Of a DNA stretch of 61,012 bases, positions 37,759 through 45,936 are shown one piece after another. The notes under the pieces are model-generated. The model saw only the letters and a list, made by a program, of their open reading frames with translations, did no database searches and was not told the origin of the DNA. The DNA is taken from positions 1 through 61,012 of the IMG/VR virus record IMGVR_UViG_3300031841_002149. One strand, 5' to 3'. The DNA comes from a virus. The first letter of the stretch is position 1; every line of letters starts with the position of its first letter. The position numbers and the translations under genes were made by a program.

Positions 37759-38157
37759 TCAATTGTTCCTCAAGCAATGTAGGCACTTGTCAAAGCCCGG
37801 AGGGAACACACGAATGCGTCCACAATCACAGGTCTGTGACTCGCCCTTCTGCTTTGGTGTCATAACAGTTGGACTACGGGTATAAACAATGTCATCACGA
37901 CAATGTATCAGGGATCGGTCAATATCGTAGACAAGATGCTTTGCCTTTATGCCAATAGCATTCTCCACCTTCTCGCTGCCGACGGCAACGACCTGTGGAT
38001 TCTTGCTCATGAGAGCGGATAGGCTGTGAGGGGAAGGTACGGTCCTGACGTTCTTCTCGCTTGTCAATCGCTCCGCCATTTCCTCCTTCGTCATCTCACC
38101 GTGTTCCCATAGGATCTCCACGATGAGTCGGCGCACCCGGCGGTTGTTCGCGCTCAT
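37759..38157 (-). CDS. Winged-helix DNA-binding protein with zinc ribbon
   Basis: A 132-residue protein: a winged-helix region at 1-75 (RRLIVEILWEHGEMTKEEMA; SPHSLSALMSKNPQVVAV) and a C-terminal zinc ribbon (CDCGRIRVFP...CLHCLRNN). Probable transcription regulator or DNA adaptor. TTAATAT is centred about 26 nt upstream and no SD is present, so it is probably leaderless. It is the first gene of a transcription unit that also includes the next gene. Confidence 0.6.
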   Translation of the reverse strand: MSANNRRVRRLIVEILWEHGEMTKEEMAERLTSEKNVRTVPSPHSLSALMSKNPQVVAVGSEKVENAIGIKAKHLVYDIDRSLIHCRDDIVYTRSPTVMTPKQKGESQTCDCGRIRVFPPGFDKCLHCLRNN

Positions 38158-38183
38158 ATATCAATATTATTAGGTAAACTATA
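38158..38183 (-). promoter_or_regulatory. Leaderless TATA promoter of the winged-helix gene
   Basis: ATATTAA near 38181-38187 (partly in the upstream gene's end) is centred about 26 nt before the ATG at 38157. The 25-nt gap is otherwise AT-rich without an SD. Confidence 0.5.
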
Positions 38184-38447
38184 TTAATCGTTTCCTAAAT
38201 CAGCCCACATTATGCCGTTTGCGAAGGAATCATCATACTGTTGACTTCTCTTGGCCCATCTCTCCTTCGTCCTCGACTTGGTTTTGATATTGTGGGGTAT
38301 GTTGTCTATACTGAAAGAACTACTATCATCGTAATATAACTTACCATAATCACCAAACAGTTTGTTCAAACTGTCATACACAAACTTGAACAAAGAGAAT
38401 AATACAAGTGTAAAAGCAATACCCATTAAAGTTCCAACGAGATTCAT
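38184..38447 (-). CDS. Single-pass membrane protein
   Basis: An 87-residue protein with one strong N-terminal membrane segment (about 3-24, LVGTLMGIAFTLVLFSLFKFVY) and a charged cytoplasmic tail (KTKSRTKERWAKRSQ). The ATG overlaps the stop of the upstream gene (TGATG). Function unknown. Confidence 0.6.
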   Translation of the reverse strand: MNLVGTLMGIAFTLVLFSLFKFVYDSLNKLFGDYGKLYYDDSSSFSIDNIPHNIKTKSRTKERWAKRSQQYDDSFANGIMWADLGND

Positions 38448-39109
38448 CACAACCACTCGTTCACCTTCTGCTTACGTTTCCTTACATTCTTAGGCAAGTC
38501 ATCGCCACGCGCTCTAACCTCATTGGCTACGGTCTTATAGTTTTCTAAGATAATCTCCCAATGCCTGTCGGTGCTGCGGAAGGAACTTGGTCTGACAGGC
38601 TCCACCTTCTTCTTCTTGGGCCACACGACCTTCATCCTCTTGGGCTTGACCCCGTAAGCCATGATAGCGTAGGAATACTCGTCGTCTAACACGGGAAAAA
38701 CATCATTTAGTCTTCTGATAACATCAATGTGTACGTTGTTTGCCTTGAGAAACGCAATGGCAAGGGGAACGGGAACTACCTTGATCAGTTCACGCACCCT
38801 GTCACGGTCAGACCATGTGAGCATGGCGTTGATGGCGAAGAAGAACTTGTCCTTACTTTTAGCCTTAAGTTTGTCATCCACGATGCACAACTCCTTGGTC
38901 TTCTTGGTGAGTTCCGGTTTGATGTCCGTGACTATGACAAGCCTGTGCCTGATGTAGTCATGCCACCTCTCGACATCACGCGAGCCGAAGTTGTTCGTGT
39001 GTAGGATGTACGTGACGAGAGGTTGTACGGGGAGGCTGCTCATCTTCTCGTACATCACGACAACGGGTGGCTCCATGAAGGGAGAGGGATCGTTGGTGAA
39101 GATAATCAT
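38447..39109 (-). CDS. Unknown protein of replication block
   Basis: A 220-residue protein starting MIIFTNDPSPFMEPPVVVMY and ending with a very basic tail (KNVRKRKQKVNEWL). Strand-helix alternation in the first 70 residues (PLVTYILHTNNF; RLVIVTDI) resembles a Rossmann-like or AAA+ delta-subunit core without a P-loop. A clamp-loader accessory role is possible given its position but unproven. Overlaps both neighbours by 1-4 nt. Confidence 0.45.
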   Translation of the reverse strand: MIIFTNDPSPFMEPPVVVMYEKMSSLPVQPLVTYILHTNNFGSRDVERWHDYIRHRLVIVTDIKPELTKKTKELCIVDDKLKAKSKDKFFFAINAMLTWSDRDRVRELIKVVPVPLAIAFLKANNVHIDVIRRLNDVFPVLDDEYSYAIMAYGVKPKRMKVVWPKKKKVEPVRPSSFRSTDRHWEIILENYKTVANEVRARGDDLPKNVRKRKQKVNEWL

Positions 39110-39366
39110 TCGTACAACTCCATGAACGGGTCATTGCTCACAATGTAATCGTGGATTCGTCGCATCTGATTCATTGTCAGGCCCCATACTTCTGCCACTG
39201 ACCTAGATGTGACGGCGTAATCGCCAACGTGCCACTTCACGCCCTCGTAGGTTATCATTGCGATAAGACCATCTTCCTTCATGGCCGCCATCAGTTTCGG
39301 CAACTCCTTCTTGGTGATGCCACGGGTGGCGAAGTATTTACCGGATGCCGACCTCCACTTTCTCAC
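39106..39366 (-). CDS. Small putative winged-helix protein
   Basis: An 86-residue protein. KYFATRGITKKELPKLMAAMKEDGLIAMITYEG resembles a winged helix (helix-turn-helix plus beta wing). It overlaps the neighbours by 4 nt on both sides (ATGA). Function unknown. Confidence 0.5.
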   Translation of the reverse strand: MRKWRSASGKYFATRGITKKELPKLMAAMKEDGLIAMITYEGVKWHVGDYAVTSRSVAEVWGLTMNQMRRIHDYIVSNDPFMELYE

Positions 39367-39758
39367 ACGAATCTCCCCTTGTTTCGGTACTGCTCTTTGA
39401 ATCCCCTGCGCTCTATGAGGTGATACTTGTAGTCACACGACGCGGTGTTCCACTTAGTTTGCCCTTTACTTTTCTCAAGTGGTAGCCTCTCAAACATGAG
39501 CGTGCCACCATCGAGATACTCAAGGTACTCCATAGCCTCGTCCCACCTGTTGAGCGAGAAGAACATGGCGGGGAATCTCGCCATAGTATTCTTACCGTTA
39601 TCCTTCTGTCCTGAAATCTTGATGAACGGGTAGTCCCTGTCCTTCTCCATTGTGAAGCAATGCAACTCAGCGAGGTCTTTCGTCGTAAGGTGGACTATCT
39701 TGCCATCGTGTGATTTGAAGTCCCTGTCTCCATACGTCATGACCCGCTCATCGCTCAC
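39363..39758 (-). CDS. Unknown small protein
   Basis: A 131-residue protein, MSDERVMTYGDRDFKSHDGK at its start. A conserved-looking core (FPAMFFSLNRWDEAMEYLEYL) is mixed alpha/beta. It lies in a run of 4-nt overlapping genes, so it is translated with its neighbours. No family recognised. Confidence 0.5.
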   Translation of the reverse strand: MSDERVMTYGDRDFKSHDGKIVHLTTKDLAELHCFTMEKDRDYPFIKISGQKDNGKNTMARFPAMFFSLNRWDEAMEYLEYLDGGTLMFERLPLEKSKGQTKWNTASCDYKYHLIERRGFKEQYRNKGRFV

Positions 39759-40372
39759 TCCACCACCTCGTACTCGGTGTCTATGACCGTGTTCATGGCG
39801 AGCATTCTGCGCTCAACGAGATCAAGCAGGTGCGGTTGGTCGCGTAGTGTGTCAACTAGTATTCTGCTAATATCATTCATCTGCGCTTGCGCGAGTAGCA
39901 GTTGCGAGTCCACGCCGATCTCACGCTTGAGTTGACCGACAAGTTTCAGGGCCGAGTTTGCCTGACCGATCAGACGGGAAGCGTCGGCTACGAACTCGGA
40001 TGTGATGCCGCCCTGTGCCTCCTTCTGTTCCTCCAACTCATCGAGGTAGGAACGTATTCTTATGACAATATCTTCTGCGGAGTCCAGCGTGTCGATTGAC
40101 TTCGACCTCGCATCCTCGATGTGCTTGGCCTCATCGGGATCGAACTCAACGTGGTTGTCCATGTGGTACATGACCGTGCCTTCAGGCCAATTGTACCTTG
40201 TCTCTAGGTAGACGGGATCACTCTCGCCGTTCTGCACCTGAACCTCAAGGTCCTTGCGCTTCTTGTGGTCGCACATGGCGCAGCCACCCGCGAGAACCCA
40301 CCGCAATACCTCTATCGCAAAAGCATCGTTCTCTTGTGCCAACCGTGTCTCTATCTCTCGTCTTGTCCTCAT
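39755..40372 (-). CDS. Putative small terminase-like DNA-binding protein
   Basis: A 205-residue helical protein with an N-terminal zinc finger (CAMCDHKKRKDLE), a helix-turn-helix-like stretch (SDPVYLETRYNWPEGTVMYHM) and a long C-terminal coiled region with ADASRLIGQANSALKLVGQLKRE, a pattern I associate with small terminase subunits of tailed viruses. The alternative candidate is the gene beside the large terminase. Overlaps neighbours by 4 nt. Confidence 0.4.
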   Translation of the reverse strand: MRTRREIETRLAQENDAFAIEVLRWVLAGGCAMCDHKKRKDLEVQVQNGESDPVYLETRYNWPEGTVMYHMDNHVEFDPDEAKHIEDARSKSIDTLDSAEDIVIRIRSYLDELEEQKEAQGGITSEFVADASRLIGQANSALKLVGQLKREIGVDSQLLLAQAQMNDISRILVDTLRDQPHLLDLVERRMLAMNTVIDTEYEVVE

Positions 40373-40725
40373 GCTGAAAACCTCTTGTTGTTGTCCCTCG
40401 ATCTCTCTTTGCCATCAGTTCGCCGTAGCATCGGGTCTATTGGGAATAGAGTGTCGTATTTAGCCTTTGTCATCCTGAACTCCATTGGGTGCTTGTCTCT
40501 CTTTTCGATGCCCTTGATTCTCCTGATCCTCGCGGCAAATTGGTTGAAGTGCATGGTGTGTCTAGTTTGACGGTAAAGGTTTCCGTTGCGGTAGGTCATG
40601 TTGTGGTATATCTCGTCTGCCGTCATCCACCTGTCTTCTTCAACGAGGTAGCGGGCAGCGCACTCCATAGCCTTGCTGTTCTTCATTCTCCTAGCGTTTC
40701 GTCCTGTCAATTCATTCATTTTCAT
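40369..40725 (-). CDS. Small basic winged-helix protein
   Basis: A 118-residue basic protein with a winged-helix-like region (AARYLVEEDRWMTADEIYHNM; FNQFAARIRRIKG) and a basic C-terminus (RRTDGKERSRDNNKRF). GGGGG AATG gives a SD. It follows the MCM-like gene with a 4-nt overlap. Likely a DNA-binding regulator. Confidence 0.5.
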   Translation of the reverse strand: MKMNELTGRNARRMKNSKAMECAARYLVEEDRWMTADEIYHNMTYRNGNLYRQTRHTMHFNQFAARIRRIKGIEKRDKHPMEFRMTKAKYDTLFPIDPMLRRTDGKERSRDNNKRFSA

Positions 40726-42008
40726 TCCCCCGTCCCGAAGCAGCAGTAAACGCCGGGTCTTCCGCGTCCACTTGGCTTGACTTTCTTCTCATGATACCAT
40801 TCCTGATCCTGTAGGTTCTCGATGATCCATCTCTTTGCTGTGGGGTAGTCCACGCTCAAGGCTTTCACGATGGCCTGAACCAATGCGCTTCTCTTGACCT
40901 CTTGCATCCAATACATATCCTTGATGAGTTTGAGGTTCTCGTCCATGACCTCACGGCGCATGGCGAGCGATTGATCTAGTATTGTCCTAAGAGTATCATC
41001 AAGCCTGATGATGAGAGGACCGCCACCGTGATACTCAGGCTTCATCATGGCGTAGCCGATGCACAACTTTCGGAACAGGTTGGCCTCAAAGCCCCTGACT
41101 TGAGGTTGGTCAAGCCATTCCGCCACGTCATCATCGAAGATAATCCCTGTCGGTGGGTTGGCGATGGCTTCTCTCATACGGTTGCGAATCCAATCTTTTA
41201 TCTCAATATTAAGGTTGGCTAACTCTAGTCTTTCGGCGGTTGTCATGTTGGATTGAGCGTGCTGCGCTTTCTTGTATAGTCTCTCCTTCTCAGGTGTCAT
41301 CTCTATGTCGATGATGAAGAACCTGCGGTCAAGCCCGGAGTCCAACTCAAACCGTGCGGGCTGTGTGCCAGCCCAACAGGTGTATCGTGTGGTGTATTGC
41401 ACCCACCCGGCACGCATGGCCTTCTGCACACGGCCATTGTCAAGGGATGTCAGTAGTTGGTTCTTCATGTCCATGCTGTGATCCTTCTTGGAAGCATCCG
41501 ACATACTGCTGAATTCCTCAAAGCCGAGGAAGCCACCGCACATCTCACGGGCGATGGGTCGCCCCATGATGTCGCCTTCTTCATTCACACTACCGAACAA
41601 ACCAGCCTCAGTGATGCTGTTCGGACCCATCATCGTGCGGAACCCTTCACCGAGATCCGAGTTGTTGCTGTGGATGAGTCCTGTCCCTTCAGCGAGGAAC
41701 ATTAGTATTAGGACTGATTTACCTGAACCCTTCGGGCCTCGCATCAGGATGTGAATGCGAGTGTCGGCCACCTGTGTCATCGGTGTATAGATTGGGATGT
41801 TGTCGTGCCTAAGCGGGCAGTTCTCTATGACGAAATCAGTTTCCTCATCGACCAACGGGCTGTCAGGATCGAAGTCACACCGGGAACACTTGTTGATGGC
41901 GTTGAAGATGTGGCCCCCTATGCTACACAGGAAGATGGGTACTTTGTCCTCTATGTCAACAAAGTGGTTTCTCTTTGCGAAGTCAATAGTTTTATCGAAA
42001 ATGTTCAT
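40722..42008 (-). CDS. MCM-like AAA+ DNA helicase
   Basis: A 428-residue AAA+ protein with MCM features. Cysteines near the N-terminus (28, 41, 44, 64) suggest a zinc site. Walker A is GPKGSGKS (91-98), Walker B GFEEFSSM (162-169, acidic pair EE), an arginine-finger-like LDRRF at 226-230, and a C-terminal winged helix (SALVQAIVKALSVDYPTAKRWIIENL). It lacks most of the N-terminal oligomerisation domain of cellular MCM (about 650 residues), so it is a compact viral form. It presumably unwinds the viral DNA for PolB. Confidence 0.75.
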   Translation of the reverse strand: MNIFDKTIDFAKRNHFVDIEDKVPIFLCSIGGHIFNAINKCSRCDFDPDSPLVDEETDFVIENCPLRHDNIPIYTPMTQVADTRIHILMRGPKGSGKSVLILMFLAEGTGLIHSNNSDLGEGFRTMMGPNSITEAGLFGSVNEEGDIMGRPIAREMCGGFLGFEEFSSMSDASKKDHSMDMKNQLLTSLDNGRVQKAMRAGWVQYTTRYTCWAGTQPARFELDSGLDRRFFIIDIEMTPEKERLYKKAQHAQSNMTTAERLELANLNIEIKDWIRNRMREAIANPPTGIIFDDDVAEWLDQPQVRGFEANLFRKLCIGYAMMKPEYHGGGPLIIRLDDTLRTILDQSLAMRREVMDENLKLIKDMYWMQEVKRSALVQAIVKALSVDYPTAKRWIIENLQDQEWYHEKKVKPSGRGRPGVYCCFGTGE

Positions 42009-42793
42009 GCGTAGAAACCTCCATCGAGTAGTGTCTTCAAGTCAGCAGTCTCGCCCATATGCTCAACCTGCGTGATCATCTCGTATATCTCGCCTACCTT
42101 GGCGTGGTTGACTCCGAGCGCGTGAACATCGGATAAGAAGTTGATTAGCATATCTGAACCCCTCTCATTGACAAACACATTCTCGTCGTGCGAACAGATA
42201 GCGACCCAATTACCCTTAATAACATTGTGGTTAAAGTTCCCAAAGATGTTAGCGAACATCCAACAGGGCGGGGCTATCAACATATCTTCTTCTATGCGCG
42301 AGCCATCCGTCAGGTAAGCGTCTTCTTCCGGGTTCAGGTAGTCGAAGACAACGAGTTGGTCATCAGGAACGTAAGCCTGTTCTGCTGCCGGGTAGCCGCC
42401 CATGAGGTGAGATGTGAGATAGAGCGACTCATCCACACCGTAGGACGAGAGGTGCATGGTTATGTCCCTGAACACCGGGTAGTTGTAGAGCCATGCCTTT
42501 GTCATGTTTGCGCCGACGATGTATGTGTGGCTTAGTCTTAGGATGAAATAACGTCGCCCGTCATCGTTTCTGCGCTCGTACACACGCCATTCGGGGAAGG
42601 TTGGATCGGGGAAGGTGTTCATCGGATCGACTGAGTGCAACTTGCTGAAGATTTTTGCGACAGGTTCCTCGTCACCGATAAGTCCCATGCCAGCGACAAA
42701 CGAGGCAAAGCCCTGCTCGCCTTGATAGAACGTGATGAGCGTGGTAGGTTCATGCGTGGGTGTCTTTGTCCACACTATGTCTGTGTCTCCCAT
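42005..42793 (-). CDS. Unknown protein next to MCM-like helicase
   Basis: A 262-residue protein. The start at 42793 (MGDTDIVWTKTP) follows the previous stop with a two-base gap. It has mixed alpha/beta composition and a helical C-terminus (YEMITQVEHMGETADLKTL). No recognisable motif. Because it is translated with the MCM-like helicase through a 4-nt overlap it may be a helicase partner or loader. Confidence 0.45.
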   Translation of the reverse strand: MGDTDIVWTKTPTHEPTTLITFYQGEQGFASFVAGMGLIGDEEPVAKIFSKLHSVDPMNTFPDPTFPEWRVYERRNDDGRRYFILRLSHTYIVGANMTKAWLYNYPVFRDITMHLSSYGVDESLYLTSHLMGGYPAAEQAYVPDDQLVVFDYLNPEEDAYLTDGSRIEEDMLIAPPCWMFANIFGNFNHNVIKGNWVAICSHDENVFVNERGSDMLINFLSDVHALGVNHAKVGEIYEMITQVEHMGETADLKTLLDGGFYA

Positions 42794-42795
42794 GT

Positions 42796-43290
42796 TCACG
42801 ATTTCGATAGCAACACCTCCTTGCGAATCTCCTTGACAGTCTCCCAAAACGGATGCTCGCCTCTCGCTTGCCAATTCTTAGGGCAATCGGGGTAGGCTTT
42901 ATACACTTGCTCTCGGAAGAAGGACGGGAACTTTGCTAGGGGTCTACCGGAACATACTATTCTCTTTACAATATCCTCGATGGGTCGTGCGTGCCACACT
43001 GTCATCGCACAACTGCTTGTCGATACATCACTGTAGTATGTGACCTTGACCCTTTCCTCATCCGTGCCTTGGTAGAAGTAGTATGGGTTCTTAGTCATTA
43101 TACCCGTGATACTTTGCGAGGTCATGCCGTACCATATCCCTCTCCTGTGCCTACCTGAGTATGCCTTCCTGTTTAACAGGTGGTCGCGTATCTCGGACAT
43201 GGTAGCGGGACCGTTCTCCATGAGATAGTCCCAAACGTGCTGTATCGGTTGCTTGTTTCTCGCTTGGTGGTACTCACTTCTCTTGGTCAT
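42796..43290 (-). CDS. Winged-helix-like protein heading the helicase operon
   Basis: A 164-residue protein with N-terminal helices (HVWDYLMENGPATMSEIRDHL, a winged-helix start) and a basic C-terminus. ATG at 43290 follows GAGGGTGTAAT. It is the first gene of the unit with the MCM-like helicase and is headed by a copy of the conserved GACGCTTGCGAAAC box 55 nt upstream. Probably a DNA-binding regulator. Confidence 0.6.
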   Translation of the reverse strand: MTKRSEYHQARNKQPIQHVWDYLMENGPATMSEIRDHLLNRKAYSGRHRRGIWYGMTSQSITGIMTKNPYYFYQGTDEERVKVTYYSDVSTSSCAMTVWHARPIEDIVKRIVCSGRPLAKFPSFFREQVYKAYPDCPKNWQARGEHPFWETVKEIRKEVLLSKS

Positions 43291-43345
43291 ATTACACCCT
43301 CGTTTTACCACGCTTATTAATTTTTATTTCTGTTTCGCAAGCGTC
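43291..43345 (-). promoter_or_regulatory. Conserved promoter module (GACGCTTGCGA class)
   Basis: The box GACGCTTGCGAAAC (minus strand, ending at 43345) is 55 nt before the ATG at 43290, with AATAAAAATTAATAAG as AT element and GAGGGTG as SD. This is the leftmost copy of the repeated module and precedes the helicase operon. Confidence 0.7.
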
Positions 43346-43499
43346 AAAAAAATAAAACGGGGTACTGCTCTCATATCGTTTATTTTTTTTATTTGTTCTT
43401 TAATGTTTTAGATTACTTACCTATTAACTAAAAACACTATACACGAAATAAAAGAATTAGCAAACAGGCTCGCAGCACCACGTTTATTTTTTTATGGCA
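43344..43499. repeat. Noncoding AT-rich element, copy A of a diverged repeat
   Basis: A gap of about 155 nt with blocks shared with 57804-57960: TCAAAAAAATAAAACGGGG...ACTGC (43344-43368) and GAAATAAAAGAATTAGCAAA (43445-43464), then a T-rich end. It lies between two minus-strand genes. No ORF. It may be an origin, a noncoding RNA or a mobile repeat; see the copy at 57.9 kb. Confidence 0.5.
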
Positions 43500-44303
43500 T
43501 TATTGAGACAATTGAAAATAATCCTCTCGCTCGATCTTGTTGCGTGGGTAGAACGGTATGTTGTTGGCCCTGCCCCTCGATGGGGATTCGATCTCAGTGC
43601 CGTCTATCCTTGCCTTTGCGTGTGTCACAGTATGAACTTGAGTCTCACTTAACCTGTCTATTTCCTCATACAACTCATCGGAGGGTATCAGGTGAATCCA
43701 TCCGTGTATGGTCATGGTTGCCAATGGTTGCACGAAACCCCTACCTACTTTCATCCTCAAAGTAAGATGAGTCTTTTGCTGATCGCATACGATCTCTATT
43801 ATACGAGAGTCTCTTTCAATACATATGGCGGGCCTCTTGTTCGGCCCCATGTCCACGGTCCTGAGATAAACACGATGAGGATAGTAATACTCAAACAACT
43901 CGTCGTGTATGGTCAAGAGGTATTCGCTGTTGGTCTGCCACGCGCCATCGTCTATGGCGTTGATCTCTTGGCCCACGGTCCACACAGGGATAGATAGACC
44001 CGGTGCGCTCTCGATGAAATCCTCGATCATACTCTTAAGGTCAAAGTGATCTAGGAAACGATTGAAGTCCACGAACTTGAATTCTGAGTCAATGGTCTTC
44101 AAGAACCTGAACAGCACCGACCTATCGTATATGTATAGGTGCAAGCCACCACAATCCATCTCGACTTCAGGTTGCTTTCTAACCTCGCCGTTTACCCTAC
44201 GGACGGGGCTTGCGTGTAGTATCTCTATCTCATCCAAATCTAGGATCAGGTAGTCATTCGTCGTTTGGTTTCTTTGCATCACTCTTGTCTCTAAGTCACT
44301 CAT
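43500..44303 (-). CDS. Unknown protein with basic C-terminus
   Basis: A 267-residue protein. The N-terminus carries YLILDLDEIEILH and the middle is alternating strand/helix (LTIHDELFEYYYPHRVYLRTVDM); the end is basic with a low-complexity segment (IESPSRGRANNIPF). No domain recognised. The ATG overlaps the next gene's stop by several nt. Confidence 0.5.
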   Translation of the reverse strand: MSDLETRVMQRNQTTNDYLILDLDEIEILHASPVRRVNGEVRKQPEVEMDCGGLHLYIYDRSVLFRFLKTIDSEFKFVDFNRFLDHFDLKSMIEDFIESAPGLSIPVWTVGQEINAIDDGAWQTNSEYLLTIHDELFEYYYPHRVYLRTVDMGPNKRPAICIERDSRIIEIVCDQQKTHLTLRMKVGRGFVQPLATMTIHGWIHLIPSDELYEEIDRLSETQVHTVTHAKARIDGTEIESPSRGRANNIPFYPRNKIEREDYFQLSQ

Positions 44304-44478
44304 TCTTCTCGCCTCTTTCGTATCTTTCCCTTGAAACTTTGTTTGCCTTGCTCATCACCATTCTGAAGTCCTTCAAGACCTTCTGCGGTGTGTTGCGAGC
44401 GTATGAGCCAACGCTCATGTACTTTCTCATGCCGTCGATCAACTCCCTGTACTCGACGCACTTCTCGCACTCGCTCAT
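44296..44478 (-). CDS. Small protein with CxxC motif
   Basis: A 60-residue helical protein starting MSECEKCVEYRELIDGMRKY with CEKC. The rest is basic helix (KVLKDFRMVMSKANKVSRER). It overlaps both neighbours (ATGA). A single CxxC could bind metal by dimerising. Function unknown. Confidence 0.5.
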   Translation of the reverse strand: MSECEKCVEYRELIDGMRKYMSVGSYARNTPQKVLKDFRMVMSKANKVSRERYERGEKNE

Positions 44479-44720
44479 ACCTCGGCCCCCTCATCATCTA
44501 GGTAGTAGGTGTTTACTCGGTATGAGTTGCTGATGGAGTATGCCGTGGCAAGTCGCTTCTTCACGTTGGTCATACCGCGTAGTATTATGCTAATATGACG
44601 TGCATCCTTGATGGCATTCTTCATCGTCACCTTATCGAATATCTGCTGTGCCGTCATCGGTTCGGAAGCGGCTCGCAGTACGTTGATTATTGCCGCTTTC
44701 TTTCTACTGTTTCTTACCAT
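44475..44720 (-). CDS. Small winged-helix-like protein
   Basis: An 81-residue protein: KAAIINVLRAASEPMTAQQIFDKVTMKNA is a probable winged helix, with a C-terminal beta wing (NSYRVNTYYLDD). Headed by TTATATA about 24 nt upstream and by a diverged copy of the conserved promoter box. Likely a small transcription factor. Confidence 0.55.
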   Translation of the reverse strand: MVRNSRKKAAIINVLRAASEPMTAQQIFDKVTMKNAIKDARHISIILRGMTNVKKRLATAYSISNSYRVNTYYLDDEGAEV

Positions 44721-44775
44721 GTCCTAACCTCTTTCTGCTGATATATAAGGTGTTGTATCATGCCTCACTAGCGTC
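44721..44775 (-). promoter_or_regulatory. Diverged conserved promoter module
   Basis: GACGCTAGTGAGGC (ending at 44775) keeps most of the box and its 55-nt distance to the ATG at 44720, and TTATATA serves as AT element. The box is also the end of the coding region of the upstream gene. Confidence 0.5.
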
Positions 44776-45048
44776 CTGTCGCATGATTACGAGTAGTGGT
44801 ATGAGGTAGCCGAGCAAGTCCTTGATCGTGTCTTCCTCAGACTCAAAGGACATGTTGCCACGCGCCATCCTTGCGAGTTTGTCATCTATTCTCACACGGA
44901 TGAGCCGGGTGCGGTCATCCCCCTTGGCGAAGATGCCGATGGGATTCTGAAGGCTGTTGCCATATGACAGGTTCTTTTCCCGTAATAGTTCGACAACCTC
45001 ATTGGCGATCTCTTGGCAAGCGTCGATAAACTCTTTGTTCTCCTTCAT
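44758..45048 (-). CDS. Nucleotide-modification-associated (DUF1599-like) protein
   Basis: A 96-residue protein: an N-terminal helix (FIDACQEIANEVVELLREKN), then KNLSYGNSLQNP and ARMARG...EDTIKDLLGYLI. This pattern fits the DUF1599/Nmad family found in phages with modified bases, though the assignment is from memory. Its C-terminal codons run into the conserved promoter box of the next unit (MRQDASEA end). Confidence 0.5.
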   Translation of the reverse strand: MKENKEFIDACQEIANEVVELLREKNLSYGNSLQNPIGIFAKGDDRTRLIRVRIDDKLARMARGNMSFESEEDTIKDLLGYLIPLLVIMRQDASEA

Positions 45049-45194
45049 TCGTATTCCTCCCTAATATCCTCAACGATAACCAATGCTCTTTGTAACTCAA
45101 GTGTGTTTCCGTTTAATCCTTCTTGGATTGCCCAATGAATCCAATTCAATTTTTCTACCATAGGAAGAAGTTTAAGTTCGTCTTTCAATGTCAT
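45045..45194 (-). CDS. Small helical protein
   Basis: A 49-residue protein, MTLKDELKLLPMVEKLNWIH at its start. It is amphipathic helical and ends IREEYE. The start overlaps the upstream stop (ATGA) and its end overlaps the next ATG (ATGA). No family recognised. Confidence 0.5.
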   Translation of the reverse strand: MTLKDELKLLPMVEKLNWIHWAIQEGLNGNTLELQRALVIVEDIREEYE

Positions 45195-45490
45195 TCGTCA
45201 TCCCACTCCTTGTGTGCCGGTGGTATCAAGTCGTCGCCCATTTGCCAACCCTCGTATTCGTGGCCCTTGGGCAAGTTCTTGACTCTCTTGGATGCCATAT
45301 TCAGGATCACGGCCCGGACATTTTGTGCGGCGGTCCTTGCTCTCTTTAGTGCTATGAAGTCGTCTGCATCTCTAGGTGATCGGATGCCGGGTACACCGGA
45401 CTCCGCCCACTCCTGTATGTCCACCTTTCTCAAGATGTTCATGAGCAGTTCAAACTCCGCGTGCTTGACGTTGGTGAATCTGTCGGTCAT
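45191..45490 (-). CDS. Small unknown protein
   Basis: A 99-residue protein, MTDRFTNVKHAEFELLMNILR at its start. Helical first half, a loop with R-S-P-R-D, and a second helix region (KRARTAAQNVRAVILNMASKR). The ATG overlaps the upstream stop (ATGA). Function unknown. Confidence 0.5.
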   Translation of the reverse strand: MTDRFTNVKHAEFELLMNILRKVDIQEWAESGVPGIRSPRDADDFIALKRARTAAQNVRAVILNMASKRVKNLPKGHEYEGWQMGDDLIPPAHKEWDDE

Positions 45491-45624
45491 TCGGGCCTCA
45501 CCAACCATCCATATTCGTCAGCGTATTCTGACCATCGTTCTTCATTCTCACCTAAGCCGGAGTAGCCTATCAAGAAAAATATTTGCGATCTTAGTTGTTC
45601 TATCGTTTTGTATTCGTCTTTCAT
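45487..45624 (-). CDS. Very small acidic protein
   Basis: A 45-residue protein, MKDEYKTIEQLRSQIFFLIG at its start and ending YGWLVRPE. Start and stop overlap neighbours by 4 nt. It resembles small accessory proteins of viruses but no family is known to me. Confidence 0.45.
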   Translation of the reverse strand: MKDEYKTIEQLRSQIFFLIGYSGLGENEERWSEYADEYGWLVRPE

Positions 45625-45881
45625 GCCGTCACCTCTTTCTCGACTATCGTGTAGTAGCCGGGGGGCGGGGTGAACAATGAATTCGTGTCGTCGCCTGTTG
45701 GCACGAATTTCACTGTCAGACCTGCTTCGTCTAACATTTTCGCATATTTCTGTTGTAGGAGTTCCATCCTTTCACCGATGCCCCTGCCCAAGTAAGGCTT
45801 GTTCCACTCCTGTTTAACGAAGGTGCGTATGTCCTCCATCTCGTCCGTCGGTATTGTTCTGTATGGTTGTTTGTCTGCCAT
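45621..45881 (-). CDS. Small unknown protein
   Basis: An 86-residue protein: a helical N-terminal half (MEDIRTFVKQEWNKPYLGRG; MELLQQKYAKMLDEAG) and a short beta C-terminus (YYTIVEKEVTA). It heads a unit with a conserved promoter module. No recognised domain. Confidence 0.5.
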   Translation of the reverse strand: MADKQPYRTIPTDEMEDIRTFVKQEWNKPYLGRGIGERMELLQQKYAKMLDEAGLTVKFVPTGDDTNSLFTPPPGYYTIVEKEVTA

Positions 45882-45936
45882 GTTCTGTCCTCTCGTCCTT
45901 AGTATTTAGTCATTTGTATTCTGCTTCGCAAGCGTC
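45882..45936 (-). promoter_or_regulatory. Conserved promoter module
   Basis: GACGCTTGCGAAGC ends at 45936, 55 nt before the ATG at 45881; CTAAATACTAAG is the AT element. An AGAGGACAG run precedes the start. The box is also the end of the preceding coding frame (TLAKQNTND). Confidence 0.7.

Noticed and set aside
45016-45024. GCAAGCGTC within the 44758-45048 gene
   Set aside because: It is inside the first codons (DACQEI), flanking bases do not match, and no gene starts 55-57 nt downstream.
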